A DNA stretch of 64,000 nucleotides from UBA2357 sp002344625. Lineage in GTDB: Bacteria; Pseudomonadota; Gammaproteobacteria; Burkholderiales; Rhodocyclaceae. The notes below the pieces were generated by a model that did no database searches, had not been told where the DNA came from, and saw only the letters and a list, made by a program, of their open reading frames with translations. The stretch's first letter is position 1. Each line of letters opens with the position of its first letter. The DNA is taken from contig CALKIH010000042.1 of NCBI GenBank assembly GCA_937995335.1, positions 1-64,000 on the forward strand, read 5' to 3'. This document shows, one piece after another, positions 29,196 through 36,768 of this stretch. The position numbers were made by a program, and so were the translations under genes.

Positions 29196-32072
29196 TCAGC
29201 CGCAGGTCCCCACCGCGCCGCATGCCGTGCAGAAGTCGCAGCCGTCCTTGCGGATCACCGAGTAGTTGCCGCACTCGGTGCACAGCGCGCCCTGCATCAG
29301 CACCGGGTCGCTGTCCTTGTGCGGGGCTTCGAGGATGCCCATTTCGCGGATGGGGTAGCCCTTTTCGTCGAGCACGCCGAGCATCGCGTAGCGGTGGATC
29401 ATCAGTTGCGCAATGTAGGCGACGGTGCTGGGGTAGTTCTGCTGGCGCTTGGTGCCGGGCACGAAGGCCATGAAATCGCCCAGCGGCTCGGGGTAGTTGA
29501 GCAGCTTGCGCAGTTTCATGCCGATCCAGGCAGGGTCCATCACGCGCATGTCGAGCGCCAGGATGCGGGTGAGGCCATCGAGCGCGCGCGGGTAGTTGCC
29601 GGACAGCCACACCGAATAGGGGCGGGTGACGCCGTCGGGCAGGGTGATTTCCTTCAGGCCGAGCACGAAGTCTTCGCCGGTGGCGGGGTTGGCGATGTCG
29701 ACCGTCCATGACAGGGTGCCGTCGGTGCCGGTCTTGGGCTCCTGCAGGCTGAAGAGGGTGTCCAGCACCGGGGTGGGCGTGCCGTCGACCGCGAGTGCGC
29801 CGAGGTGCTCGCAGCGGTAGCGCACCACCTGGGCGAAGGCCGACACCACGCCGGGGAACAGCTTCTTCTCGCCATGCGGCGGGAAGGGCATCTCGAAGGA
29901 CTTCTCGCCGATGGTGCGGGCGAGCGTGTCGAGCTTGAGCGCGAGCCAGCCACGGTCGTTGGCGCGCATGTCCATCGACAGGGTCTTGGCGACCGCGCCG
30001 AGGCCGCGCGGCTGGTCGGCGCCGTTGACCCACACTTCAAACGGGAAGCCATTGACGCTCACCGGCTGGGTATCCACATGGCCGATGAAGAGCGCGAACT
30101 CGCCTTGCGGCGACTTCAGCATGTAGGTCCAGGCCATGTTGCCGTCCGGCATTTCGGGGCGGCCGGGCCAGCGCAGGCTGGACAGCACCGGAGCGGGCAG
30201 GGTCTTGATCGACAGGCGGCGGTTGGGATCGTTGAGCTCGACGTCCTGCGGCTTTTTCTGCTCGGGACTGGGCGTGACCGACAGTACCGAACCGAGCACG
30301 CTGTTGGGCCGGTAGGTGGCCAGGCCCTTGAGGCCCGATTTCCAGGCCGACATGTAGAGGTCTTCGAAATCGGTGTAGGGGTAGTCGGCAGGGACGTTCA
30401 CCGTTTTCGAGATCGAGGTGTCGACATACGGGGCGACCGCCGCGACCATGTCCTTGTGCGCCTGGGCCGAAATCTCGAGCGCGGTCACGAAGTAGTCCGG
30501 CAGCTTGTCGATGTTGCCGCCCAAGTGCTTGTACAGGCGCCAGGCGTAGTCCTCGACCGCGTATTCCTTGAAAGTGCCGTCGGCCATGCGCTTGCGTCGG
30601 GTATAGGTGTACGAGAACGGCGGCTCGATGCCGTTGGAGGCGTTGTCGGCGAACGCGAGCGAGATCGTGCCGGTGGGGGCGATCGACAGCAGGTGCGAAT
30701 TGCGGATGCCGTGCTTGCGGATCTTGTCCTTGACCTCGGCCGGCAGGCGCGAGGCGAAGTTGCCGCCCGACAGGTACATGTCGGCGTTGAACAGCGGGAA
30801 GGCGCCGCGCTCGACCGCGAGCTCGACCGAAGCCAGGTAGGCGCGGTTGCGCATGAAGTCGGAAATCCGGGTGGCCATCTGGCGCGCTTCGGGGGTGTCG
30901 TAGCGCAGCCTGAGCATGATCAGCGCGTCGCCCAGGCCGGTGAAGCCGAGGCCCACGCGGCGCTTCGACTGGGCTTCCTTCTCTTGTTCCTTGAGCGGCC
31001 AGTGGGTCACGTCGAGCACGTTGTCGAGCATGCGGATCGCGACGTCGACCACCTTGCCGAAGCCGTTGAAGTCGAACTCGGCCTGGTCGGAAAAGGCATG
31101 CCTGATGAACGGGGTGAGGTTGATCGAGCCCAGGTCGCAGCAGCCGTAGGGCGGCAGCGGCTGCTCGGCGCAGGGGTTGGTGGCCTCGATGGCTTCGCAG
31201 TAATACAGGTTGTTGTCCTGGTTCATGCGGTCGAGGAACAGGATGCCCGGCTCGGCATGGTCGTAGGTCGAGCGCATGACCTGGTCCCACAGGTCGCGCG
31301 CGCGCACCTTGCGATACACCCAGGCGCCGTCGTCGAGCTGATAGGCGCCGTTGCGCTTGATTTCGTCGATGGGCTCGGCCTTGTGCACCAGTTCGACATC
31401 GCCGTCGGCCTCGACTGCCTTCATGAAGGCATCGGTCACGCCCAGCGAGATGTTGAAGTTGGTGAGATCGCCCTGGTCCTTGGCGTGGATGAATTCCTCG
31501 ATGTCCGGATGATCGCAACGCAGCACGCCCATCTGCGCGCCGCGGCGGGCACCGGCGGACTCGACCGTCTCGCACGAGCGGTCGAACACCCGCATGTACG
31601 ACACCGGGCCGGAGGCGTTCGACTGGGTGCCCTTCACCAACGCACCCTTGGGGCGGATGCTGGAGAAGTCGTAACCGACTCCGCCGCCGCGGCGCATGGT
31701 TTCGGCCGCCTGCGCCAGCGCCGTATAGATGCCGGGCCGGCCATCCACCGATTCGGTGACCGAATCGCCCACCGGCTGCACGAAGCAGTTGATCAGCGTG
31801 GCCTGCAGTTTGGTGCCGGCGGCGCTGTTGATGCGCCCGGCGGGCACGAAACCCATTTCCTGCGCTTCGAGGAACTTCGCTTCCCAGTGGGCGCGCTTGT
31901 CGTCGGCTTCGACCGTGGCCAGCGCCCGTGCGACACGTGTGCGCACCTCGTGGATCGACGCCTCGTCACCCTTGGCGTATTTCTCGACCAGGACCTCGGC
32001 GCAGATTTCCTGCGGGGCGAGGGTGCTGGCGTCGGCTCTGGACGTGGCGAGTTTGTCGGTCTTGGCGCTCAT
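29196..32072 (-). CDS. nrdJ: Adenosylcobalamin-dependent ribonucleotide reductase (class II)
   Basis: A 958-residue class II reductase making deoxyribonucleotides in the cytoplasm with coenzyme B12. Active-site NPCAEQPLPPYG, RRGAQMGVLRCDHPD with the redox Cys, and PTGTISLAF are present; two TSCPD-like segments follow, and the C-terminus ends in a zinc-ribbon-like CTECGN...CDFCTACG. The start at 32072 (MSAKTDKLATSRA) excludes a hydrophobic upstream stretch. It needs B12, and a full cobalamin operon lies on the other side of the Mu-like element. Confidence 0.95.
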   Translation of the reverse strand: MSAKTDKLATSRADASTLAPQEICAEVLVEKYAKGDEASIHEVRTRVARALATVEADDKRAHWEAKFLEAQEMGFVPAGRINSAAGTKLQATLINCFVQPVGDSVTESVDGRPGIYTALAQAAETMRRGGGVGYDFSSIRPKGALVKGTQSNASGPVSYMRVFDRSCETVESAGARRGAQMGVLRCDHPDIEEFIHAKDQGDLTNFNISLGVTDAFMKAVEADGDVELVHKAEPIDEIKRNGAYQLDDGAWVYRKVRARDLWDQVMRSTYDHAEPGILFLDRMNQDNNLYYCEAIEATNPCAEQPLPPYGCCDLGSINLTPFIRHAFSDQAEFDFNGFGKVVDVAIRMLDNVLDVTHWPLKEQEKEAQSKRRVGLGFTGLGDALIMLRLRYDTPEARQMATRISDFMRNRAYLASVELAVERGAFPLFNADMYLSGGNFASRLPAEVKDKIRKHGIRNSHLLSIAPTGTISLAFADNASNGIEPPFSYTYTRRKRMADGTFKEYAVEDYAWRLYKHLGGNIDKLPDYFVTALEISAQAHKDMVAAVAPYVDTSISKTVNVPADYPYTDFEDLYMSAWKSGLKGLATYRPNSVLGSVLSVTPSPEQKKPQDVELNDPNRRLSIKTLPAPVLSSLRWPGRPEMPDGNMAWTYMLKSPQGEFALFIGHVDTQPVSVNGFPFEVWVNGADQPRGLGAVAKTLSMDMRANDRGWLALKLDTLARTIGEKSFEMPFPPHGEKKLFPGVVSAFAQVVRYRCEHLGALAVDGTPTPVLDTLFSLQEPKTGTDGTLSWTVDIANPATGEDFVLGLKEITLPDGVTRPYSVWLSGNYPRALDGLTRILALDMRVMDPAWIGMKLRKLLNYPEPLGDFMAFVPGTKRQQNYPSTVAYIAQLMIHRYAMLGVLDEKGYPIREMGILEAPHKDSDPVLMQGALCTECGNYSVIRKDGCDFCTACGAVGTCG

Positions 32073-32193
32073 TGCGGGTTGGTCTCCGGGTGTTTTTACG
32101 GTGATCTGAACTGAGGCGAGCATAGCGCGGAACGGGGTTGGATGCAAAAATATAAAAATCAAATAAAACAAAAAGATAATATAAATTACGGGG

Positions 32194-32226
32194 TGTCAAG
32201 TGTTATTTGAATACTATATATAGTAG
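32194..32226 (-). promoter_or_regulatory. nrdJ promoter region with NrdR box
   Basis: On the minus strand TTGACA (32199-32194) is a strong -35 followed by AT-rich DNA; the -10 is ambiguous. ATACTATATATAGTAG (32211-32226) contains CTATATATAG, which fits the NrdR box core CwAtATaTwG exactly. NrdR represses ribonucleotide reductase genes when dATP is high. Only one clear box is seen, whereas two are usual. Confidence 0.6.
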
Positions 32227-32294
32227 CTCTTTCCGGTGCTCGTAGGCTCCGGATCCCGCGTCGATCCTGGGTTCGGGCCGCGATGTGAGTGGTG

Positions 32295-32321
32295 CTAGGC
32301 GCGCGGAACCAAAACACACCA
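32295..32321 (+). repeat. Terminal inverted repeat, Mor-side end
   Basis: 27 bp ending in AAAACACACCA. It matches the reverse complement of 40576-40602 at 21 of 27 positions, the last 11 exactly. The A/G-rich stretch CGCGGAAAAAAAACG just inside (about 32343-32357) resembles the inner sites bound by MuA-type transposases. Confidence 0.65.
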
Positions 32322-32401
32322 CACGGCTAAAATAAAACGCGACACGCGGAAAAAAAACGAGGCATAGAAAAGCAGAACCCACGGTACGGAATGGCCTTCC
32401 T

Positions 32402-32484
32402 CTGACGCTCGAAGGCTTCGCGTTGCCCTATTTCAAGCCCGTATATAATAGGGGCGAGACGCGAAGGCGATAGGGCAGCGTCAG
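32402..32484 (-). terminator. Long segmented hairpin at the element's 3' end
   Basis: On the minus strand CTGACGCT, CTTCGCGT and CCCTATT occur in that order, and their complements AATAGGG, ACGCGAAG and AGCGTCAG follow in reverse order, giving a three-part imperfect stem of about 80 nt. It starts at the stop codon of the last leftward gene, so it is likely a terminator or 3'-end structure of the element transcript. Confidence 0.5.
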
Positions 32485-33065
32485 CCGATCGCGCTGGCAA
32501 CCATGCTGTCGACTTCGGCTTGCAGTTCAACACGTCGCGCATGTAGTTCTGTGCGCTCCCCGGAAAGTCCGGCGATCATCTTCCGCCGCTCTGCAACTGG
32601 CATTCTTCCATCGGGCCAGCGTCCCTCAAGCGCGATTTCGATCTTCTCCATGATCTTTTCGTGGGCTTTGTCTGGAAAAAACGCAAACAAAGCTTTGGGA
32701 ACAGACATGCGGTGAAGGTACCCCGGGGCATTACCCTTGACCGGAATAGTCAAACCCGACCCTTGCGCAAGCTCGAAGTGACTCCACGGAAGCGAGAATA
32801 CAGCCTCATCCAACTTTTCCACGGCACCCGCGACCCCGACAGCCTCACGCCCAAACAACGGCGCAACCCATTCACTCCCTTCACGGATGATCCATTGCCG
32901 CACGAACTCTGAATAATCCTCGAATGACACCGGCTCAGCCCGAAGGCGCGCTATCGTCCGATCAATCTCAGAGATACGCTCATCTATCCGACCAACCTCG
33001 GACCGCAGCGTTACCAGCCTGGCGCGAACCAGCTCGATCGCATCCTTCATATCCGTCTTGCTCAT
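32481..33065 (-). CDS. Hypothetical protein of the Mu-like element
   Basis: A 194-residue protein with heptad-like charged helices at both ends (about 15-50 and 155-185), suggesting coiled coils, and a central segment with WIIREGSEWVAPLFG and VPKALFAFFPDKAHEK. I recognise no family. It is the last gene of the leftward array, 38 nt after the protease-like gene. Three ATG codons are in tandem; the third (33065) has the best spacing from AAGGAAG. Confidence 0.65.
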   Translation of the reverse strand: MSKTDMKDAIELVRARLVTLRSEVGRIDERISEIDRTIARLRAEPVSFEDYSEFVRQWIIREGSEWVAPLFGREAVGVAGAVEKLDEAVFSLPWSHFELAQGSGLTIPVKGNAPGYLHRMSVPKALFAFFPDKAHEKIMEKIEIALEGRWPDGRMPVAERRKMIAGLSGERTELHARRVELQAEVDSMVASAIG

Positions 33066-33103
33066 CATCATCTTCCTTATCTACTTGTAATGGCGTCTGC
33101 CGC

Positions 33104-33970
33104 CTAAATGTCGATGTCCCGAAGCCCGGCTATCGCGGGCTGAGCCGCTCCCAAAAAGCCCACATGCCGCAAGTACCAACGGCCCGGCGTGGGGTTGCTA
33201 GAGTGCTCCGGGCTGTAGAAAGCAGCGCTGCGTTTTTTGTAGCGTCCAAGCTTCACATCCTCTGCAAACCGCGCGTCCACTTGCCGGGTTCGCATCAATA
33301 GCTTCCCGTCACGCGATGCCATGAGCCCGTCAACCCACCCCACAGCAGGCTTATCCGTTTCCGGATGGCCAATCACCAAGGGCGCTTCACGCTCGGTCGG
33401 TCGGTAGTTTCGGGCTATATCGTCGATGTCAGCTTGCGAGAACGTGATACTTTGCCCTTGATCGCTGACATGTGAGCCCGCCTTGAAAATCTCGATCCAG
33501 TTTCCGATGATCGGCGCGTTTCCAGCCGGCGCCCCCGCGTTGTATGGCTCGCTGAAGAACACGCCCCCTTCGGCATCCTCGCGAAACGCAGCACAACCCG
33601 TTCCACTCAGAACCGCCACGTGCCGAAGGGCCTCGGCATAGCTCACGTTGTGCTCTTTAGAGAAGCTCTGCGCTCGCGCGTCAAGCTGCTGATCCGAAAA
33701 CGGTCCCGCATCCTCTGAGAACGCCGCGCCTGGCGGTGGCGTGCTTTCCGCAACGAACTTCACGGCATCCCAATACGGCACACCAATTTTCGCCGCAAGG
33801 ATATTTGCCGATGCGTGCAATACATCGTCGGGCCGTGCTTGGCCGTTCTCACTAAATCCAACGCGTGTTGACGACTCCATCAGCACCGTCCGAGCAAGCG
33901 CTTCCTGATAGGTGATGCGCGCACTGAAGGCCAGCGTCTTTGCTCGCCTGTCCAACTCCATATCATCCAT
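33104..33970 (-). CDS. Repeat protein fused to a Mu I-like phage protease domain
   Basis: A 288-residue protein. Residues 1-140 hold three diverged repeats of about 45 residues, each with a helix ending in TYQEAL, PYWDAV or SYAEAL and closing with GFSENG, AFSEDAG or AFREDAEG. Residues from about 160 resemble the start of Mu-type phage protease/scaffold (gpI): WIEIFKAGSHVSDQGQSITF, APLVIGHPETDKPAVGWVDG, RYKKRSAAFY and LRHVGFLGAAQPAIAGL. It stops right there, so it is truncated relative to gpI. It could be a deletion fusion of a decaying prophage or a retained passenger. Confidence 0.7.
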   Translation of the reverse strand: MDDMELDRRAKTLAFSARITYQEALARTVLMESSTRVGFSENGQARPDDVLHASANILAAKIGVPYWDAVKFVAESTPPPGAAFSEDAGPFSDQQLDARAQSFSKEHNVSYAEALRHVAVLSGTGCAAFREDAEGGVFFSEPYNAGAPAGNAPIIGNWIEIFKAGSHVSDQGQSITFSQADIDDIARNYRPTEREAPLVIGHPETDKPAVGWVDGLMASRDGKLLMRTRQVDARFAEDVKLGRYKKRSAAFYSPEHSSNPTPGRWYLRHVGFLGAAQPAIAGLRDIDI

Positions 33971-33975
33971 TTTGC

Positions 33976-34299
33976 TTAATCTCCTTCATCATGGCCTTTT
34001 CTGGAAGAAGCAACGATCTCCCTGACCCGCCGTTCCGACAGCCCATAAGTGCGCGCCAAAATGCGAAAATTTCGGCCGTCAAACTCTTTTCGAATCGCCT
34101 CATCGCGCGATTCGCTGAATGAACAGCTCTTCCTCATGTAGAGCTGTTCCCCCCCGAACTCCTCAACCATCAGGCTCACACAGGTCCTTGCAACATCCGG
34201 TACGGCGTCCGCGAATACCGGTGCCCGATCCATCAACACATCAGTCAAATGTTTCAACAGCCGATCGTCAAAGCGGTCCACCTCGGGGTCTTTCGCCAT
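33976..34299 (-). CDS. mor: Mor-like transcriptional activator
   Basis: A 107-residue protein of the Mor/C family, which activates middle transcription in Mu. The signature is FGGEQLYMRKS, RDEAIRKEFDGRNFRILARTYGLSERRVREIV (dimerisation strand then helix-turn-helix). The start at 34299 follows AAGGA at the right spacing. It is only 5 bp from the next gene, so the protease-like gene is read with it. Its upstream region has two palindromes and a terminator. Confidence 0.85.
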   Translation of the reverse strand: MAKDPEVDRFDDRLLKHLTDVLMDRAPVFADAVPDVARTCVSLMVEEFGGEQLYMRKSCSFSESRDEAIRKEFDGRNFRILARTYGLSERRVREIVASSRKGHDEGD

Positions 34300-34316
34300 C
34301 GCGCATCCTTGAATTC

Positions 34317-34376
34317 GTTCACTGATGAACGACACCATAGGAAATGGTGGCGGTCGCGTACATTGAACGAGTTCAA
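34317..34376. promoter_or_regulatory. Two palindromes upstream of mor
   Basis: GTTCACTGATGAAC (34317-34330) and TTGAACGAGTTCAA (34363-34376) are separate dyads with GTTCA/TGAAC half-sites upstream of the mor start. They could be operators for the element's repressor or Ner-like protein, since TTCA/TGAA half-sites also occur in the repressor-ner gap. Confidence 0.45.
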
Positions 34377-34410
34377 TTATTGAGAACAGGCCAATTCGGG
34401 CACCCGAACG

Positions 34411-34445
34411 AACAAAGGGCGGAGCATCACGCCCCGCCCTTTGTT
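34411..34445 (-). terminator. Terminator ending the early transcript
   Basis: AACAAAGGGCGG pairs with CCGCCCTTTGTT (12 bp, 11-nt loop), with T-rich sequence after it on the minus strand. It lies between the early genes and mor, as expected if mor has its own promoter. Confidence 0.7.
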
Positions 34446-34504
34446 GTTGGCGGCCAATCTAGCCACCGCCAAGCCTTTAGAACCACCTCACCGATACCTG
34501 ACCA

Positions 34505-35218
34505 TCACCCAGCCCCTTTAACGGCGCTACGGGCCTTTTCGGCGGTCTTGGTGCTCCGGTCCGTGGGTGCGTTTTCAGCTCCCTCGTCCAGGCCGGCCAC
34601 TTCCACCCGGATCAGATCCTTCACGTACTTGTCAGTCAGCGCCTCGCGCTTCTTCGCGAGCTTCTTCGACGTTTCCGTGAAGACCATCGGCCGGGCCACG
34701 CCCGGCGCGTCGGGTGACTCTTCAAATCCGATCGAGAGGCCCCGATTTTTGAGCTTCGCCATGAACGCGGTCCAGAACACGTGATCCTGCGCGGCCGTCT
34801 TCGACCTGATCCAGTCATCATAAAGTAGGGTTGCGGCTTCTCCGACCGTCTCCAGATCGCTCGAATCCAGCATGCTCACCAGCGCCCGAACCGTCTTGCG
34901 CAACGCCAACTGTTCGCGCAAGAGTTGTTCGATCTGCACGTTAAGCCGGCCGCTGTAAGTTTCAATCCCTTCGGAAACCTCTTCGAAGCGCCCCACCAGC
35001 GCATCATGTGCAATCTCGATCAGGTTCAGGACATGCACGTCCACGTCTCGCGTACAGCTATCGGTCGCCAGGGCCTTGGCAGCAAACAACGCCGACCGGC
35101 TATGACCCGCCATGAAGTAAAGATCACGGCTCAACTCACTAATGTCCGGGCCGCCGATCTTGCCCCTGATAGCCCACACGTGCCCAACCAAATCGGGTTC
35201 CATCGCTTGAGCGTTCAT
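34505..35218 (-). CDS. Hypothetical early protein of the Mu-like element
   Basis: A 237-residue, largely helical, charged protein without a recognised domain; the C-terminal 50 residues are Lys/Glu/Ala-rich. Its start overlaps the gemA stop by 4 nt (ATGA), so it is translated with the early operon. Its place, after GemA and before Mor, is where Mu-like phages carry variable accessory genes. Confidence 0.7.
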   Translation of the reverse strand: MNAQAMEPDLVGHVWAIRGKIGGPDISELSRDLYFMAGHSRSALFAAKALATDSCTRDVDVHVLNLIEIAHDALVGRFEEVSEGIETYSGRLNVQIEQLLREQLALRKTVRALVSMLDSSDLETVGEAATLLYDDWIRSKTAAQDHVFWTAFMAKLKNRGLSIGFEESPDAPGVARPMVFTETSKKLAKKREALTDKYVKDLIRVEVAGLDEGAENAPTDRSTKTAEKARSAVKGAG

Positions 35219-35661
35219 TTCTGCAACTCCTTTGCACTGGATTGCGCAAGCATGCGAGTCAGACCGGTAATGACCTTCGACGCTTCAGCCCGCGTCATCT
35301 CGCCCAGATCGGCGACCTTCACCGTATGCCGGGCGAAGGCAAGCAGGCGGAAATCCTTAAGGCCTGACCAACTCGCCCGGCGGGCCAAACCTTCGAGTGC
35401 GGTCCACTGGCGTTCGGTCGGCATCGGTGCCCCTCGCGCCAGACCCTTCGCGCGGTCAACCTGCGCCCCTTCCGGAAGGGCTTTCCCTTGGATCAAGCGT
35501 TCCAGGCAATCCGCAAGCCGGGAAAGCTGCTCGAAGCTCATTTCCCGGCAACTGGTCTTGCCAGTCTGTGAAAGCAGCACCGTGCGGTAAGTCGCCTCGT
35601 CGTAATCCAACTGCTTCGCCAGGGCATGCACTTTGCCGATCAGCGTGTTTCGCGTAGTCAT
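35215..35661 (-). CDS. gemA: GemA-like regulatory protein
   Basis: A 148-residue protein of the Mu gp16/GemA family (DUF1018): LIGKVHALAKQLDYDEATYRTVL at the start, CREMSFEQLSRLADCLERL, then TERQWTALEGLARRASW. In Mu, GemA modulates host gene expression and DNA supercoiling. It overlaps gene B by 4 nt. Confidence 0.82.
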   Translation of the reverse strand: MTTRNTLIGKVHALAKQLDYDEATYRTVLLSQTGKTSCREMSFEQLSRLADCLERLIQGKALPEGAQVDRAKGLARGAPMPTERQWTALEGLARRASWSGLKDFRLLAFARHTVKVADLGEMTRAEASKVITGLTRMLAQSSAKELQK

Positions 35662-36764
35662 CCCGCCACCCTCCCGTAAGCCTTTGCAATCGCAATAAAA
35701 TTCTCTGGAATGAGGTCGACTTCGCGGGAACCCATTTCTCCGAGAAGCTCAACGACGGCGCGCAATCCGCCATCGCGACCCGGAAGGCGGGCAATCGTCA
35801 GCAGCGCATCGCGCCACTTCTTGCCCTTCAGCCCCCGCCAGTCCATGAACGCTTCGATATCCTCCGCGTCGTTCGATTCCAAGGAGATATGTCGGGTTCG
35901 ACTTGCCAAGGCGTCATAGTCAGTCCGTTTTCCCCACACCGCGCCGTGAAATGCAGGGTTGCCAATCATCAGCACGGGAATTCCGGCCTGTTCGTTGATG
36001 TAGGACATGAACCTAAGCCCGGTTCCCCGATCGGCAGGAATACCGCATTCATCCGCAATGAGAAAATCACCCGGCCTGACCTGGCTGAGAATGCGGGAAA
36101 GCTTTGTGCTCACGTTTCCCTTGATGTCGCCGTAAGGCTCCAGCGCTTCCAAGATTGAATCAAGCACACCGATATCACCCTTGGTGCCTGGCGAGAACTC
36201 GAAATACACCGCCCCCGCTTCGTTCGGGCGACGCGGATAGTCGAAGGCGTAGCGCTTCGCCGCAAACGATTTCCCGATGCCGTACATGCCGGTAATAGCG
36301 AACAACGCACGCGATTTGTGCGCCATCCGGCAAGCACCATATACACGCTTGTAGATCGCGGTTTCAGCATGGTCATCTTGACCTTGCTCGGTCGCGTCCT
36401 CCTCATCCGCCCACTTCTTGAGCGCGATAAGGTGGATTCGGGCCGTGTCGTTATCCCACCAACTCCAACCGCCATCTTCGAGACGCTCTTCGTGAAGAAT
36501 GCGTTTAAGCTGCGTCATGGATGGACCGCTCTCGCACTCCGCCACGATGCGCGAAACACGCACGCGACCTGCCGTAAAGGCATTGATTCGGTCGACAATC
36601 TCTTGCGCGCCCTTTTCGCCGCCGATCTCTGCCCTTTGCTTCTCTTTCCGCTCAAAATCTGCCTTGGCTACGGCCTGCTTTCGACTGGCCTCCTCTTCGG
36701 TAACCGGTCCGTTGTTGCCATCGGACCATGACACCTCTTGCCGAACTGCCGGTTTCTTGGTCAT
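35658..36764 (-). CDS. Mu B-like transposition ATPase
   Basis: A 368-residue AAA+ ATPase with Walker A GMYGIGKS (about residue 160), Walker B FLIADECG, and an N-terminal region suited to DNA or target binding. MuB-type proteins select target DNA and stimulate the transposase. It starts 4 nt after the transposase stop. Confidence 0.85.
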   Translation of the reverse strand: MTKKPAVRQEVSWSDGNNGPVTEEEASRKQAVAKADFERKEKQRAEIGGEKGAQEIVDRINAFTAGRVRVSRIVAECESGPSMTQLKRILHEERLEDGGWSWWDNDTARIHLIALKKWADEEDATEQGQDDHAETAIYKRVYGACRMAHKSRALFAITGMYGIGKSFAAKRYAFDYPRRPNEAGAVYFEFSPGTKGDIGVLDSILEALEPYGDIKGNVSTKLSRILSQVRPGDFLIADECGIPADRGTGLRFMSYINEQAGIPVLMIGNPAFHGAVWGKRTDYDALASRTRHISLESNDAEDIEAFMDWRGLKGKKWRDALLTIARLPGRDGGLRAVVELLGEMGSREVDLIPENFIAIAKAYGRVAG

Positions 36765-36768
36765 ACTG

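Noticed and set aside
29805..32114. 769-codon open frame opposite nrdJ
   Set aside because: Antisense shadow; the opposite strand encodes a full class II reductase.
32073..32294. Cobalamin riboswitch upstream of nrdJ
   Set aside because: No B12 box or aptamer blocks; only an AT-rich promoter and an NrdR box.
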